From: DT-110 sp964342305
Lineage (GTDB): Bacteria > Bacteroidota > Bacteroidia > Chitinophagales > Saprospiraceae
Assembly (NCBI GenBank): GCA_964342305.1
Contig: CAYFGK010000031.1
Location: 1 to 53,636 of the forward strand
DNA length: 53,636 nt
Reading direction: 5' to 3'
The position numbers and the translations under genes are program-made. The notes under the pieces were generated by a model. The model was not told where the DNA came from. It did no database searches and saw only the letters and a program-made list of their open reading frames with translations. Positions 43,727-51,821 of this stretch are shown in pieces; positions within the stretch are counted from its first letter, which is position 1, and every line of letters begins with the position of its first letter.

Positions 43727-45745
43727 ATGGATCATCAGCACAATCAATCCAAAGACTCTCATTCCCACCATCAGCATGGAGGGCACCAGCACGATCATCA
43801 CGATCATCACAAGATGATGATTGAAGATTTCAAAAAGCGATTTTGGATCTCCCTAATTCTCACTGTCCCAGTGCTGCTTTTGTCGCCGATGATCCAGCAA
43901 TGGTTTGGTCTGGATTGGCAATTCAGCGGCGACAAATATGTCCTGTTTGTTTTATCTAGTATTATATTTTTCTATGGTGGTTATCCATTTTTAAAGGGGT
44001 TGATCGATGAGTTAAAACAAAAGGCCCCGGGTATGATGACCCTGATTGCCATTGCCATTACCGTAGCATACGCATACAGCACTGCTGTCGTTTTCGGCCT
44101 GGAAGGAAAGACTTTTTTTTGGGAATTGGCTACACTTATCGTTGTAATGCTACTTGGGCATTGGATTGAGATGAAATCGGTCTTAGGTGCATCCAGAGCA
44201 CTTGAAAAGCTGATGGCGCTCATGCCCGATGATGCCCATTTGGTTCACGATGATCATATCATAGACGTGAAAGTCAGTGAGCTAAAGAAAGAGGATATCA
44301 TCCTGATAAAGCCGGGAGAAAAGATTCCCGCAGATGGAATTATCATCGAGGGAGAGAGCAATCTAAATGAGAGTATGCTTACCGGCGAAAGCAAACCTGT
44401 AAGTAAAAGTAAAGGGGATACTGTAATCGGTGGGGCAATTAATGGTAACGGTTCGTTAAAAGTCAAAGTACAGGGCACTGGAGAAGATACCTATTTATCA
44501 AAGGTAATCACCATGGTTCGAGAAGCTCAAGGGCGAAAATCTAAAACCCAAAAGCTGGCAGATCGTGCTGCTTTTTGGCTAACGATTCTAGCATTGACGG
44601 TTGGCTTTGGAACACTGGCTGTTTGGCTGATATTAGGAAAAGATTTTGCATTCGCTTTGGAACGAATGGTAACCGTGATGGTCATATCTTGTCCTCATGC
44701 ACTGGGCTTAGCCATTCCTTTGGTTACTGCCATTTCTACTGCTGTTTCAGCACAAAACGGATTGCTGATTCGTAACCGCACCGCTTTCGAGAATGCCCGT
44801 AAGATCACTACACTGGTCTTCGATAAAACGGGGACGCTGACGACTGGAGAATTTGGCGTTAATCGTTTTGAAAGCATTCAAGATGGATTGGAGGATAAGG
44901 AGCTATTAAGATTAGCCAGTGCTTTAGAAGCCAATTCTGAGCATCCGATTGCTGAAGGAATCATGGAAAAGGTCAAAGACCTCGAAATTCCAGTACCTGA
45001 TGCCGAAAAATTTACTGCCATCACCGGCAAAGGAGTAGAGGCGAGTGTCGAGGGTAAGTCGGTTAAAGTAGTTAGTCCAGGCTATTTAGCAGAAAATGAT
45101 ATACCCATTCCAGAATCCGCGCAAAACGATGGAAGTGAAACCATCGTCTTCGTACTGGTGGAAAACGAACTGGCTGGATTTATATCTCTTGCCGATCAAA
45201 TCAGACCAGAAAGTGCCTCAGCTATCGAAACCCTACATCGAAACGAGATCAAGACCGTCATGCTTACTGGTGACAATAAGGCCGTTGCCGAAAAAGTAAG
45301 TACAACCTTAGAGATGGATGACTTCTATGCAGAAGTGTTACCGGATCAAAAATTACAGAAGATTAAGGAGCTACAAGATCAGAATGAATACGTGGCCATG
45401 ACCGGTGACGGCGTTAATGATGCGCCTGCTCTGGCTCAAGCCGACGTAGGCATTGCAGTTGGTAGCGGTACCGATGTAGCCGCTGAAACTGCTGACATCA
45501 TTCTGGTAAACAGTAATCCTAAAGACATTACTAATTTAATTCTCTTTGGGAAAGCTACGTACCAAAAAATGATACAGAATTTAATCTGGGCTACTGCTTA
45601 CAATATTATTGCGATCCCTCTTGCCGCAGGTGTTTTGAACAGTTGGGGCATTATGATTTCACCCGCTATCGGTGCTGCCCTTATGAGCCTTAGCACTGTG
45701 ATTGTGGCTATTAACGCACAGCTTTTAAAGAGAGAATTAACCTAA
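43727..45745 (+). CDS. copB: Copper-exporting P1B-3-type ATPase (CopB)
   Basis: This ATP-driven copper exporter of the CPH class is usually linked to Cu2+ or Cu+/Ag+. The first 30 residues are a His-rich tail in place of an HMA domain. The membrane metal site is SCPHALG (CPH at 322-324), the phosphorylated aspartate is D366 in DKTGTLT, the actuator loop is LTGES (about 218-222) and the hinge motif is GDGVNDAPAL. At 672 residues it is a normal length. It sits with DUF5676 upstream and DUF2911 downstream. Confidence 0.94.
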   Translation: MDHQHNQSKDSHSHHQHGGHQHDHHDHHKMMIEDFKKRFWISLILTVPVLLLSPMIQQWFGLDWQFSGDKYVLFVLSSIIFFYGGYPFLKGLIDELKQKAPGMMTLIAIAITVAYAYSTAVVFGLEGKTFFWELATLIVVMLLGHWIEMKSVLGASRALEKLMALMPDDAHLVHDDHIIDVKVSELKKEDIILIKPGEKIPADGIIIEGESNLNESMLTGESKPVSKSKGDTVIGGAINGNGSLKVKVQGTGEDTYLSKVITMVREAQGRKSKTQKLADRAAFWLTILALTVGFGTLAVWLILGKDFAFALERMVTVMVISCPHALGLAIPLVTAISTAVSAQNGLLIRNRTAFENARKITTLVFDKTGTLTTGEFGVNRFESIQDGLEDKELLRLASALEANSEHPIAEGIMEKVKDLEIPVPDAEKFTAITGKGVEASVEGKSVKVVSPGYLAENDIPIPESAQNDGSETIVFVLVENELAGFISLADQIRPESASAIETLHRNEIKTVMLTGDNKAVAEKVSTTLEMDDFYAEVLPDQKLQKIKELQDQNEYVAMTGDGVNDAPALAQADVGIAVGSGTDVAAETADIILVNSNPKDITNLILFGKATYQKMIQNLIWATAYNIIAIPLAAGVLNSWGIMISPAIGAALMSLSTVIVAINAQLLKRELT

Positions 45746-45770
45746 ATTTCACCATTAAAATCAACCAATA

Positions 45771-46370
45771 ATGAACCGTACAATCATTCTGTTTTTAATC
45801 TCTTTTTTGTTTCTGGGAATTAGTTGTAGTCAAGAACAAGGCAAACAAGCAACTGAAGATGCTGAGCATCATGAGCATCTATCTCAAAACGCCGCAGAAG
45901 AAGAACCTGCCAAAAAGCCGCTAAGTCCAAGAACTAATGCAATGGCTAATATCGGAGACGCCCATATACATATTGATTATTCGTCACCAGGAGTACGTGG
46001 CCGTACTATTTGGGGAGGACTTGTAGCCTACGATCAGGTCTGGGTGACTGGTGCGCATAAAGCTACCTCCATAAATTTTAATAAAGATGTGAAGGTCAAT
46101 GGAGAACCAATATCTGCCGGAACCTATGGTTTTTTCACCATACCGGGTAAGGAGGAATGGACGATTCTTCTAAACACAAATCATGAGCAGCATCTAGCCG
46201 ATGATTACAATGAAGCAGAAGATGTACTTCGCTTCCAGGTGGTTCCTGAAGAATTACCAGAAATAGTAGAATCACTCACATATGAGGTAAAACCCAAAGA
46301 AGGGAACAAGGGCACTATTTCGATAATGTGGGAACACAAGAAAGTGTCTTTTGACGTTGAGGTTATTTAA
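45771..46370 (+). CDS. DUF2911 lipoprotein
   Basis: This 199-residue lipoprotein (lipobox FLGISC) has a His-rich linker (EDAEHHEHLSQNAAEEE) and the DUF2911 domain (about 55-199). Its core motifs are HIHIDYSSPGVRGRTIWGG, WVTGAHKATSINF and AGTYGFFTIPGKEEWTIL. The family is frequent in Bacteroidota and its biochemical role is unknown. The extra His/Glu linker suggests adaptation to metal binding in this block. It ends 11 bases before the regulator gene. Confidence 0.85.
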   Translation: MNRTIILFLISFLFLGISCSQEQGKQATEDAEHHEHLSQNAAEEEPAKKPLSPRTNAMANIGDAHIHIDYSSPGVRGRTIWGGLVAYDQVWVTGAHKATSINFNKDVKVNGEPISAGTYGFFTIPGKEEWTILLNTNHEQHLADDYNEAEDVLRFQVVPEELPEIVESLTYEVKPKEGNKGTISIMWEHKKVSFDVEVI

Positions 46371-46381
46371 CAATATTGTTT

Positions 46382-46954
46382 ATGAAGAAGGCCACGATAT
46401 ATATTAAAAACATGGTATGCAATCGTTGCATCCGAGTAGTTAAAGAGGACTTGGAGAAGTTAGGGATTGGCATTGAGTCCATTGAATTGGGAAAAGCAGT
46501 GCTCGATGGAGAGTTATCGGAATCGGACCTCATGCAAGTAGAAAAGGTATTACTGTCAGGAGGATTTGAATTGATAAATGACCGGCAACGGCAGATTATT
46601 GAGCAGGTAAAGACAATAATTATTGAGCACGTTCATCACAACAAACATAAGCCTGCATCCACTAACTTCTCGGATTTTTTGGAGCAGCAGGTAGGTGTTA
46701 ATTACTATGGTCTAAGTAAGTTGTTCTCTTCGATTGAAGGTATCACCATTGAAAAATTCATCATTCTACAGAAGGTTGAACGAGTAAAAGAACTTTTGAT
46801 TTATGGAGAATTAACGGTTTCTGAGATAGCTTTCCAATTAGACTATAGCAGTTCAGCACATCTATCGGCACAATTCAAAAAAGTTACCGGAATGTCACCG
46901 ACGACCTTTAAAAATCTTCGTCAACATTCCCGAAATTCACTCGATGATGTATAG
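46382..46954 (+). CDS. AraC-family regulator with N-terminal HMA-like metal-sensing domain
   Basis: This is a 190-residue fusion from the ATG at 46382. Residues about 1-65 look like a heavy-metal-associated domain: beta strand ATIYIKNMVCNRCIRVV with the CxxC at 13-16, then ELGKAVLDGELSES. Residues about 85-185 are an AraC DNA-binding domain with both helix-turn-helix units (NYYGLSKLFSSIEGITIEKF, LTVSEIAFQLDYSSSAHLSA, FKKVTGMSPTTFKNLR). It most likely senses copper or silver directly and switches on the copper genes. Twin 14-bp boxes start two bases after its stop codon, upstream of copA, and recur before the first gene of the block. Confidence 0.88.
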   Translation: MKKATIYIKNMVCNRCIRVVKEDLEKLGIGIESIELGKAVLDGELSESDLMQVEKVLLSGGFELINDRQRQIIEQVKTIIIEHVHHNKHKPASTNFSDFLEQQVGVNYYGLSKLFSSIEGITIEKFIILQKVERVKELLIYGELTVSEIAFQLDYSSSAHLSAQFKKVTGMSPTTFKNLRQHSRNSLDDV

Positions 46955-46956
46955 CT

Positions 46957-46991
46957 CCAAAAAGATGTAAGCTATTCCCAAAATGGTATAA
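46957..46991 (+). promoter_or_regulatory. Twin direct-repeat operator upstream of copA
   Basis: CCAAAAAGATGTAA (46957-46970) and CCAAAATGGTATAA (46978-46991) are direct repeats at 21-bp spacing. Both match the CCAAWAWKNTRTAA consensus found at 33615-33649. They begin two bases after the stop of the HMA-AraC gene. They are the best candidate binding sites for that regulator. Confidence 0.65.
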
Positions 46992-47013
46992 TACGTTTAT
47001 AGATACTTCGGAC

Positions 47014-47021
47014 GAAATTTG
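47014..47021 (+). promoter_or_regulatory. Candidate -7 element of copA (GAAATTTG)
   Basis: GAAATTTG matches TAnnTTTG in five of the six fixed positions. It lies 36 bp after the start of the second operator box, exactly as at the first copper promoter (TACTTTTG, 33672). A TATAAT at 46987-46992 overlaps box 2 and is less likely to be the promoter. Confidence 0.45.
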
Positions 47022-47052
47022 CACTATACTAAATTGAATAAATGTGCAAAAC

Positions 47053-49293
47053 ATGTCTGAAAATATAGTAATAGAAAAGAGCAAAGCACAAAAACAGTCT
47101 ATACCAGTTACAGGTATGACCTGTGCTGCATGTGCCAACAGTGTAGAAACGATTCTCAAAAATACGGGAGGCGTTATTAAGGCAAATGTAAATTTTGCCA
47201 ATAATACAGCATTGGTAGAGTATGATGAAACCATTAACCCGGAAGAATTGCAAAAAGCACTTCAGGCCGTTGGTTATGATTTAATTCTCAATGCAGAGCA
47301 TTCTTCCGAAATTCAGGAAGACTTTCAAGAAAAACATTATCAGGATATTAAGCGCCGTACTATTTGGTCGGCTATCCTGACCTTGCCTGTATTCATTATC
47401 GGAATGTTCTTCATGGACTGGATACCTGGGAGATGGATATCTCTGGTATTGACCATACCAATTTTGTTTTGGTTGGGGCGGTCCTTTTTCGTGAACGCGT
47501 GGAAGCAAGCCAAATACGGAAAAGCCAATATGGATACGTTAGTTGCTTTGAGTACTGGGGTTGCTTTTATATATAGCGTTTTCAATACGCTTTTTCCTGA
47601 CTTTTGGCACACAAGGGGTATTCATCCACATGTCTATTACGAAGCTGCTACGGTAATTATCACCTTTATCACTTTTGGTAAGCTACTGGAAGAAAGAGCT
47701 AAGTCCAACACGTCTTCCGCTATCAAAAAACTAATGGGCTTACAGCCTAAGACCCTGAAAGTAATGCTCAACGGTGAAGAAGTAGTAATGCCTATTAATC
47801 AGGTAAAAGTTGGTCATACGATTGTTGTACGGCCTGGTGAGAAAATACCCGTAGATGGGAAAGTGATAGATGGAACATCATATGTGGATGAAAGTATGAT
47901 AACCGGAGAGCCTATTCCTGTAAAAAAATCAAAGGGGGAGGAAGTATTTGCAGGAACGGTCAATCAAAAAGGTAGCTTCAAATTTATAGCCGAAAAGGTA
48001 GGCGGGGCTACTTTATTGTCGCAAATAATTCAGATGGTACAGGAAGCTCAAGGTAGTAAAGCCCCTGTTCAAAAACTCGTAGATAAAATTGCGGGTATAT
48101 TCGTACCCATTGTTATTGCCATTTCTATTATTACATTTCTCACTTGGGTGCTCATCGGTGGGGATGACGCCTTTACTCGTGCTTTACTAACGTCCGTAGC
48201 TGTCCTGGTCATTGCATGTCCTTGTGCATTAGGACTTGCTACACCAACTGCTATCATGGTCGGCATCGGTAAGGGAGCAGAAAACAACATCCTGATTAAG
48301 GATGCCGAAAGTTTGGAATTGGGTCATCAAGTGGGTGCCATCGTTCTGGATAAAACAGGAACTGTAACCGAAGGGAAACCAGTAGTGACCCACATCGAAT
48401 GGATAGATGAAAGTAAAACAGAGCAGTTAAGTTCCATTTTACTGGCGATGGAAAGTCAGTCCGAACATCCATTAGCAGAAGCTGTCGCCAATCATCTTAA
48501 GTCAGATGAAATTAAACCCACTCTAATAGAAGGCTTCAATAGTCTTACAGGACAAGGAGTAACTGCTTTTGATAAGAATGGGGAACAGTATTTTATCGGG
48601 AATGAACGCCTGATGAAAACGAATAAAATAAACATACCTACCATTGCCAAAGACCTTTTAAGTCTATGGCAAGGAGAAGCAAAAACCACAATTCTATTTT
48701 CCAATAGTCAAGAAGTACTGGCAGTACTGGCAATTGCCGATAAGATAAAAGCGACCTCGAAGTCAGCCATTCAGACTTTGCAGCAAAGAGGCATTGAGGT
48801 GTATATGCTCACAGGGGATAATAAACAAACGGCAGCCGAAGTAGCCAAACAAGTCGGGTTACAACACTTTGAAGCCGAAGTAATGCCTTCGGATAAAGCA
48901 GGTTTTGTAAAGAAGTTGCAACAGCAAGGAAAAGTTGTTGCAATGGTCGGTGACGGCATCAACGATAGTCACGCTTTAGCGCAAGCTGATGTCAGCATCG
49001 CGATGGGTAAAGGCTCGGACATTGCAATGGACGTAGCTAAGATGACTTTGATTACTTCTGATCTACAGGCCATACCTAAAGCATTAAAGCTATCCCAGAG
49101 AACTGTAATGGGGATTCGTCAGAATCTGTTCTGGGCATTTATCTACAATGTTATCGGTATTCCTGTTGCAGCAGGTTTACTATATCCGATCAACGGCTTT
49201 TTGCTTGACCCTATGATAGCAGGGGCAGCAATGGCATTAAGTTCTGTTTCGGTAGTAGGAAATAGTTTGCGCTTGAGAAGTGCCAAATTATGA
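47053..49293 (+). CDS. copA: Copper-exporting P1B-1-type ATPase (CopA)
   Basis: This Cu+/Ag+-exporting ATPase has one N-terminal HMA domain (GMTCAAC, Cys24 and Cys27), the CPC membrane site (ACPCALG, 389-391), catalytic D433 in DKTGTVTEGKP and the TGE actuator motif (about 284-286). The hinge reads GDGINDSHALAQADV, with SH in place of the common AP. From the ATG at 47053 it has 746 residues. A GTG at 47044 would add three. It is transcribed from its own twin-box promoter, separate from CopB, giving this block both CPC and CPH pumps. Confidence 0.95.
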   Translation: MSENIVIEKSKAQKQSIPVTGMTCAACANSVETILKNTGGVIKANVNFANNTALVEYDETINPEELQKALQAVGYDLILNAEHSSEIQEDFQEKHYQDIKRRTIWSAILTLPVFIIGMFFMDWIPGRWISLVLTIPILFWLGRSFFVNAWKQAKYGKANMDTLVALSTGVAFIYSVFNTLFPDFWHTRGIHPHVYYEAATVIITFITFGKLLEERAKSNTSSAIKKLMGLQPKTLKVMLNGEEVVMPINQVKVGHTIVVRPGEKIPVDGKVIDGTSYVDESMITGEPIPVKKSKGEEVFAGTVNQKGSFKFIAEKVGGATLLSQIIQMVQEAQGSKAPVQKLVDKIAGIFVPIVIAISIITFLTWVLIGGDDAFTRALLTSVAVLVIACPCALGLATPTAIMVGIGKGAENNILIKDAESLELGHQVGAIVLDKTGTVTEGKPVVTHIEWIDESKTEQLSSILLAMESQSEHPLAEAVANHLKSDEIKPTLIEGFNSLTGQGVTAFDKNGEQYFIGNERLMKTNKINIPTIAKDLLSLWQGEAKTTILFSNSQEVLAVLAIADKIKATSKSAIQTLQQRGIEVYMLTGDNKQTAAEVAKQVGLQHFEAEVMPSDKAGFVKKLQQQGKVVAMVGDGINDSHALAQADVSIAMGKGSDIAMDVAKMTLITSDLQAIPKALKLSQRTVMGIRQNLFWAFIYNVIGIPVAAGLLYPINGFLLDPMIAGAAMALSSVSVVGNSLRLRSAKL

Positions 49294-49324
49294 TTTTCTA
49301 ATCACCATATAAAATTCCAATTCA

Positions 49325-49540
49325 ATGAAGGAGTTAAAATTCAAAAGTAATATTAACTGTACTGGATGTCTGTCGAAAGTGAAGCCCGTACTTGATAAGG
49401 AGGAAAAGATCCAGGCCTGGGAGGTTGATCTCCAAAGTAATGATAGGATCTTAACAGTTAAGACCGAAGGAATGTCCGCTGAGGAAGTCAGTCAATCAGT
49501 AGCGAAGGCAGGCTTTAATGCAGAAGAAGTTTCTGAGTAA
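49325..49540 (+). CDS. HMA-domain copper chaperone
   Basis: This 71-residue cytoplasmic protein has the ferredoxin-like HMA fold: KELKFKSNINCTGCLSKV with CTGC (about 12-15), KEEKIQAWEVDL and ILTVKTEGMSAEEV. It probably carries Cu+ to CopA, whose gene lies 31 bases upstream. It ends the plus-strand copper block and is convergent with the Argonaute operon. Confidence 0.85.
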   Translation: MKELKFKSNINCTGCLSKVKPVLDKEEKIQAWEVDLQSNDRILTVKTEGMSAEEVSQSVAKAGFNAEEVSE

Positions 49541-49868
49541 TTCAATTACCTAAGTTGGTTGGGGGGGCTTTGTCTTCTTGTACCCCTGACTAATTTTGTA
49601 CAAATAGTTGCAGTGTAGTCGGTTAGGCAGCACTCTTAAGCAACTGAAAAGGTCGGGGATGGCTAATGGTGGATTGGAATAGTCTGGCGAGTTAAGTTAA
49701 GCCTGATTGAACACACCCAATTTATCGGACAATTTTTAAGTCCCGAAACTATGCCACTGCCAGATCAAGTCGTGGCTATTACACTTCGTTGATCACAAAG
49801 AAGAGATTTTATTATTTTCCGAAATTGCTCAGATGAGAAAGGCTTATTAAAAAGCAAAACTTCCTTTA
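49541..49868. other. Intergenic region between convergent copper and Argonaute operons
   Basis: These 328 bases separate two converging operons. I see no gene, no tRNA and no convincing terminator. A TAATTTTG near 49590 resembles a -7 element by chance or as a relic. The region may be a junction of two cargo modules. Confidence 0.35.
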
Positions 49869-51821
49869 TTACAGGAAATACCTTGGATCACTAGGGATAT
49901 TTATTGGCTCTAGACCAACTCGTAAAAGGTCTACAATATCCCTAGAATGCAGTAACGTTACTGGTTCTTTAGAATAAGTATTAGTCGAGTTGAAATTCAA
50001 CTTCGTAAGCTCCAAAACCTGTTGGCAGATCTGCTTAATAGTAAAGTTACTTTCACTCTCCAAGTTTACCAAGTATGGCCTAGGAGTGCCAGGAAGGAAA
50101 TAATGTTTCTGATTTCCCAAAAGCCCAGAAGTGTAAAGAATTGCCTTATTGTTATTCAGTCTGAAGTAACTTCCTCTAGTTGGCTCCTTACCATCATCCG
50201 TGATTAAATTCCAGCTATGGTCTCTTTGAAGATGGACTAAAGAGAAGTTAATTGGGAACTGACCTAAAGTCTTGAGACACGCCTTTTCAAATTTATTGAA
50301 ATAGGTTGTCTTATGGATGATGAGACTTTCAGGGTATGAACTGTCCATGGTGGTATAGTAGTCCTCTAAAAGAGCACCCACCAATTTTTCAAGTTGTTCG
50401 GTGGTAAGATGTACGTCTCTTTTTTCTTCGATCCTTTCATCTAAGGATACTTCTTTAACAGTTACTGACCTTAAAGAGATGAACTGCCCATAATTATCAA
50501 AGATCTCTGCAACTCCAACTAATCTCTTCTTGTCAGTTTCTGAGTATCCGAAGGAAATCCCGATATAGGCAGTATCAGTAAATTTGGTTCTCATCCTCCA
50601 AGGATTGCCACCCGCTTTATAATAAATTCCTAAGGAAAGATTATTCAAGGTTTCAGTAGAAACTACCTCATTGGTCCTCTTAGTGTAGAGCTGAGTTTTT
50701 ATCCGGTTTTTCCAAGCTTTTACTTTTAAAAGATCACGCAAATCTTTCTCCTGGTTGATAAAAAACCTCTCCCACCCCGGTACTAGCTCGACCAAACATA
50801 TATCAAAATCAATCTGCTGATTCTGTAGGTTGATAGCTTTGGATAAGATGAGTTCCACAACCTCATCTGTGGAGTTTGCACCCGAAACTTCTGTATCTGA
50901 AAGTTGTACGAACCTTTCGCTGCCCATCTGTAGGTCAGTCTTGAATATCTGCTTAAACCCTTTGAACGGATATTCTTTACCTTCTTCTCCTTTATACATA
51001 GTTTCCAAAAGGCTAAAGGACTGACTAGTACCAATAAGCGATACTTTTATCTTATCAGGCTTAGTCACATGACCTTCGTTATAATCTAGGGGGCCGTATC
51101 TATTTAGGCCGCTTTTAGCCCAGGTGTGATAGTTTCCTTTCCCAAAATCTATTTCAGGTTCAGAAAATACCTGTATTTCGACTTCACTAGAGTCTTCTAA
51201 GACTAATCTGCCATTTTCACCATAATCATAGACAATTGATCCAGCTCCGGCCTTCATAATTTCTATGACCTTATCCAGAATCTGGCAGTTATACGAATAT
51301 CTAGACTTTAGTTTAGGGTCACTCAAGACCTTCGCATTCTGGTCGAATGCAAACTTATTATCATAGGTAGAACCGTCACTGGTGATAACCTGAGTAGGGT
51401 TTACCAGGAACAATAACCGGTTATTCAGGATCGAGATTGAATATTTGAACCCGATATTCATATAGATGTCCCGATCTGCACTAATCTTAAGAAGGTCAGT
51501 TGAAACCTCTTTTGGAAGAAAAAATATGCGCTGCCGCTTGATAAACTTAAACCCTTTCTTTTTTAGAGTATCATCAATGATATGATACAGTAATGATTTC
51601 TGATGCTCTTGCGATAAATCCTTGAACTCTCCCTCCTGATAATTAAAGCTCTTTCCGAGCCTATCCTTATCTCCTATTATGCTCGCATACCCTTTGTGGA
51701 AAATATAGCCATTAACATAATCCTCTTTCAGCTTCATTCTAACAGCATTACGATTCTTTTTGGCTTTGACTTTCCAGACCTTAGAAGGCAGTTCTTGAAT
51801 CTTCCAAACATTCAGCTTCAT
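49869..51821 (-). CDS. Prokaryotic Argonaute (MID-PIWI protein, predicted catalytically inactive)
   Basis: This 650-residue Argonaute would bind a short nucleic-acid guide and find matching invader nucleic acid. The N-terminal and PAZ-like part (about 1-250) is reduced. MID is about 255-390 (LLKVKAWKNRIKTQLYTK, with K368 and Q377 in the expected guide 5'-end pocket). PIWI is about 395-650, beginning with the classic LGIYYKAGGNPWRM. The catalytic tetrad appears lost. The first aspartate position reads GIS (S423, in AYIGISF). The second reads HKT (T505, in LIIHKTTYF). The C-terminal motif is LLHSRDIVDLL. It should therefore bind and not cut. It starts inside the stop of its partner gene (TAATG), so both are made together. 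Confidence 0.88.
   Translation of the reverse strand: MKLNVWKIQELPSKVWKVKAKKNRNAVRMKLKEDYVNGYIFHKGYASIIGDKDRLGKSFNYQEGEFKDLSQEHQKSLLYHIIDDTLKKKGFKFIKRQRIFFLPKEVSTDLLKISADRDIYMNIGFKYSISILNNRLLFLVNPTQVITSDGSTYDNKFAFDQNAKVLSDPKLKSRYSYNCQILDKVIEIMKAGAGSIVYDYGENGRLVLEDSSEVEIQVFSEPEIDFGKGNYHTWAKSGLNRYGPLDYNEGHVTKPDKIKVSLIGTSQSFSLLETMYKGEEGKEYPFKGFKQIFKTDLQMGSERFVQLSDTEVSGANSTDEVVELILSKAINLQNQQIDFDICLVELVPGWERFFINQEKDLRDLLKVKAWKNRIKTQLYTKRTNEVVSTETLNNLSLGIYYKAGGNPWRMRTKFTDTAYIGISFGYSETDKKRLVGVAEIFDNYGQFISLRSVTVKEVSLDERIEEKRDVHLTTEQLEKLVGALLEDYYTTMDSSYPESLIIHKTTYFNKFEKACLKTLGQFPINFSLVHLQRDHSWNLITDDGKEPTRGSYFRLNNNKAILYTSGLLGNQKHYFLPGTPRPYLVNLESESNFTIKQICQQVLELTKLNFNSTNTYSKEPVTLLHSRDIVDLLRVGLEPINIPSDPRYFL

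Noticed and set aside
46987..46992. TATAAT as a sigma-70 -10 box for copA
   Set aside because: Bacteroidota use a TAnnTTTG -7 element. This hexamer overlaps operator box 2, and the element at 47014 matches the geometry of the other copper promoter.
46908..47234. Minus-strand frame across the end of the regulator and the start of copA
   Set aside because: It overlaps two solid genes and the twin-box operator and shows no domain.
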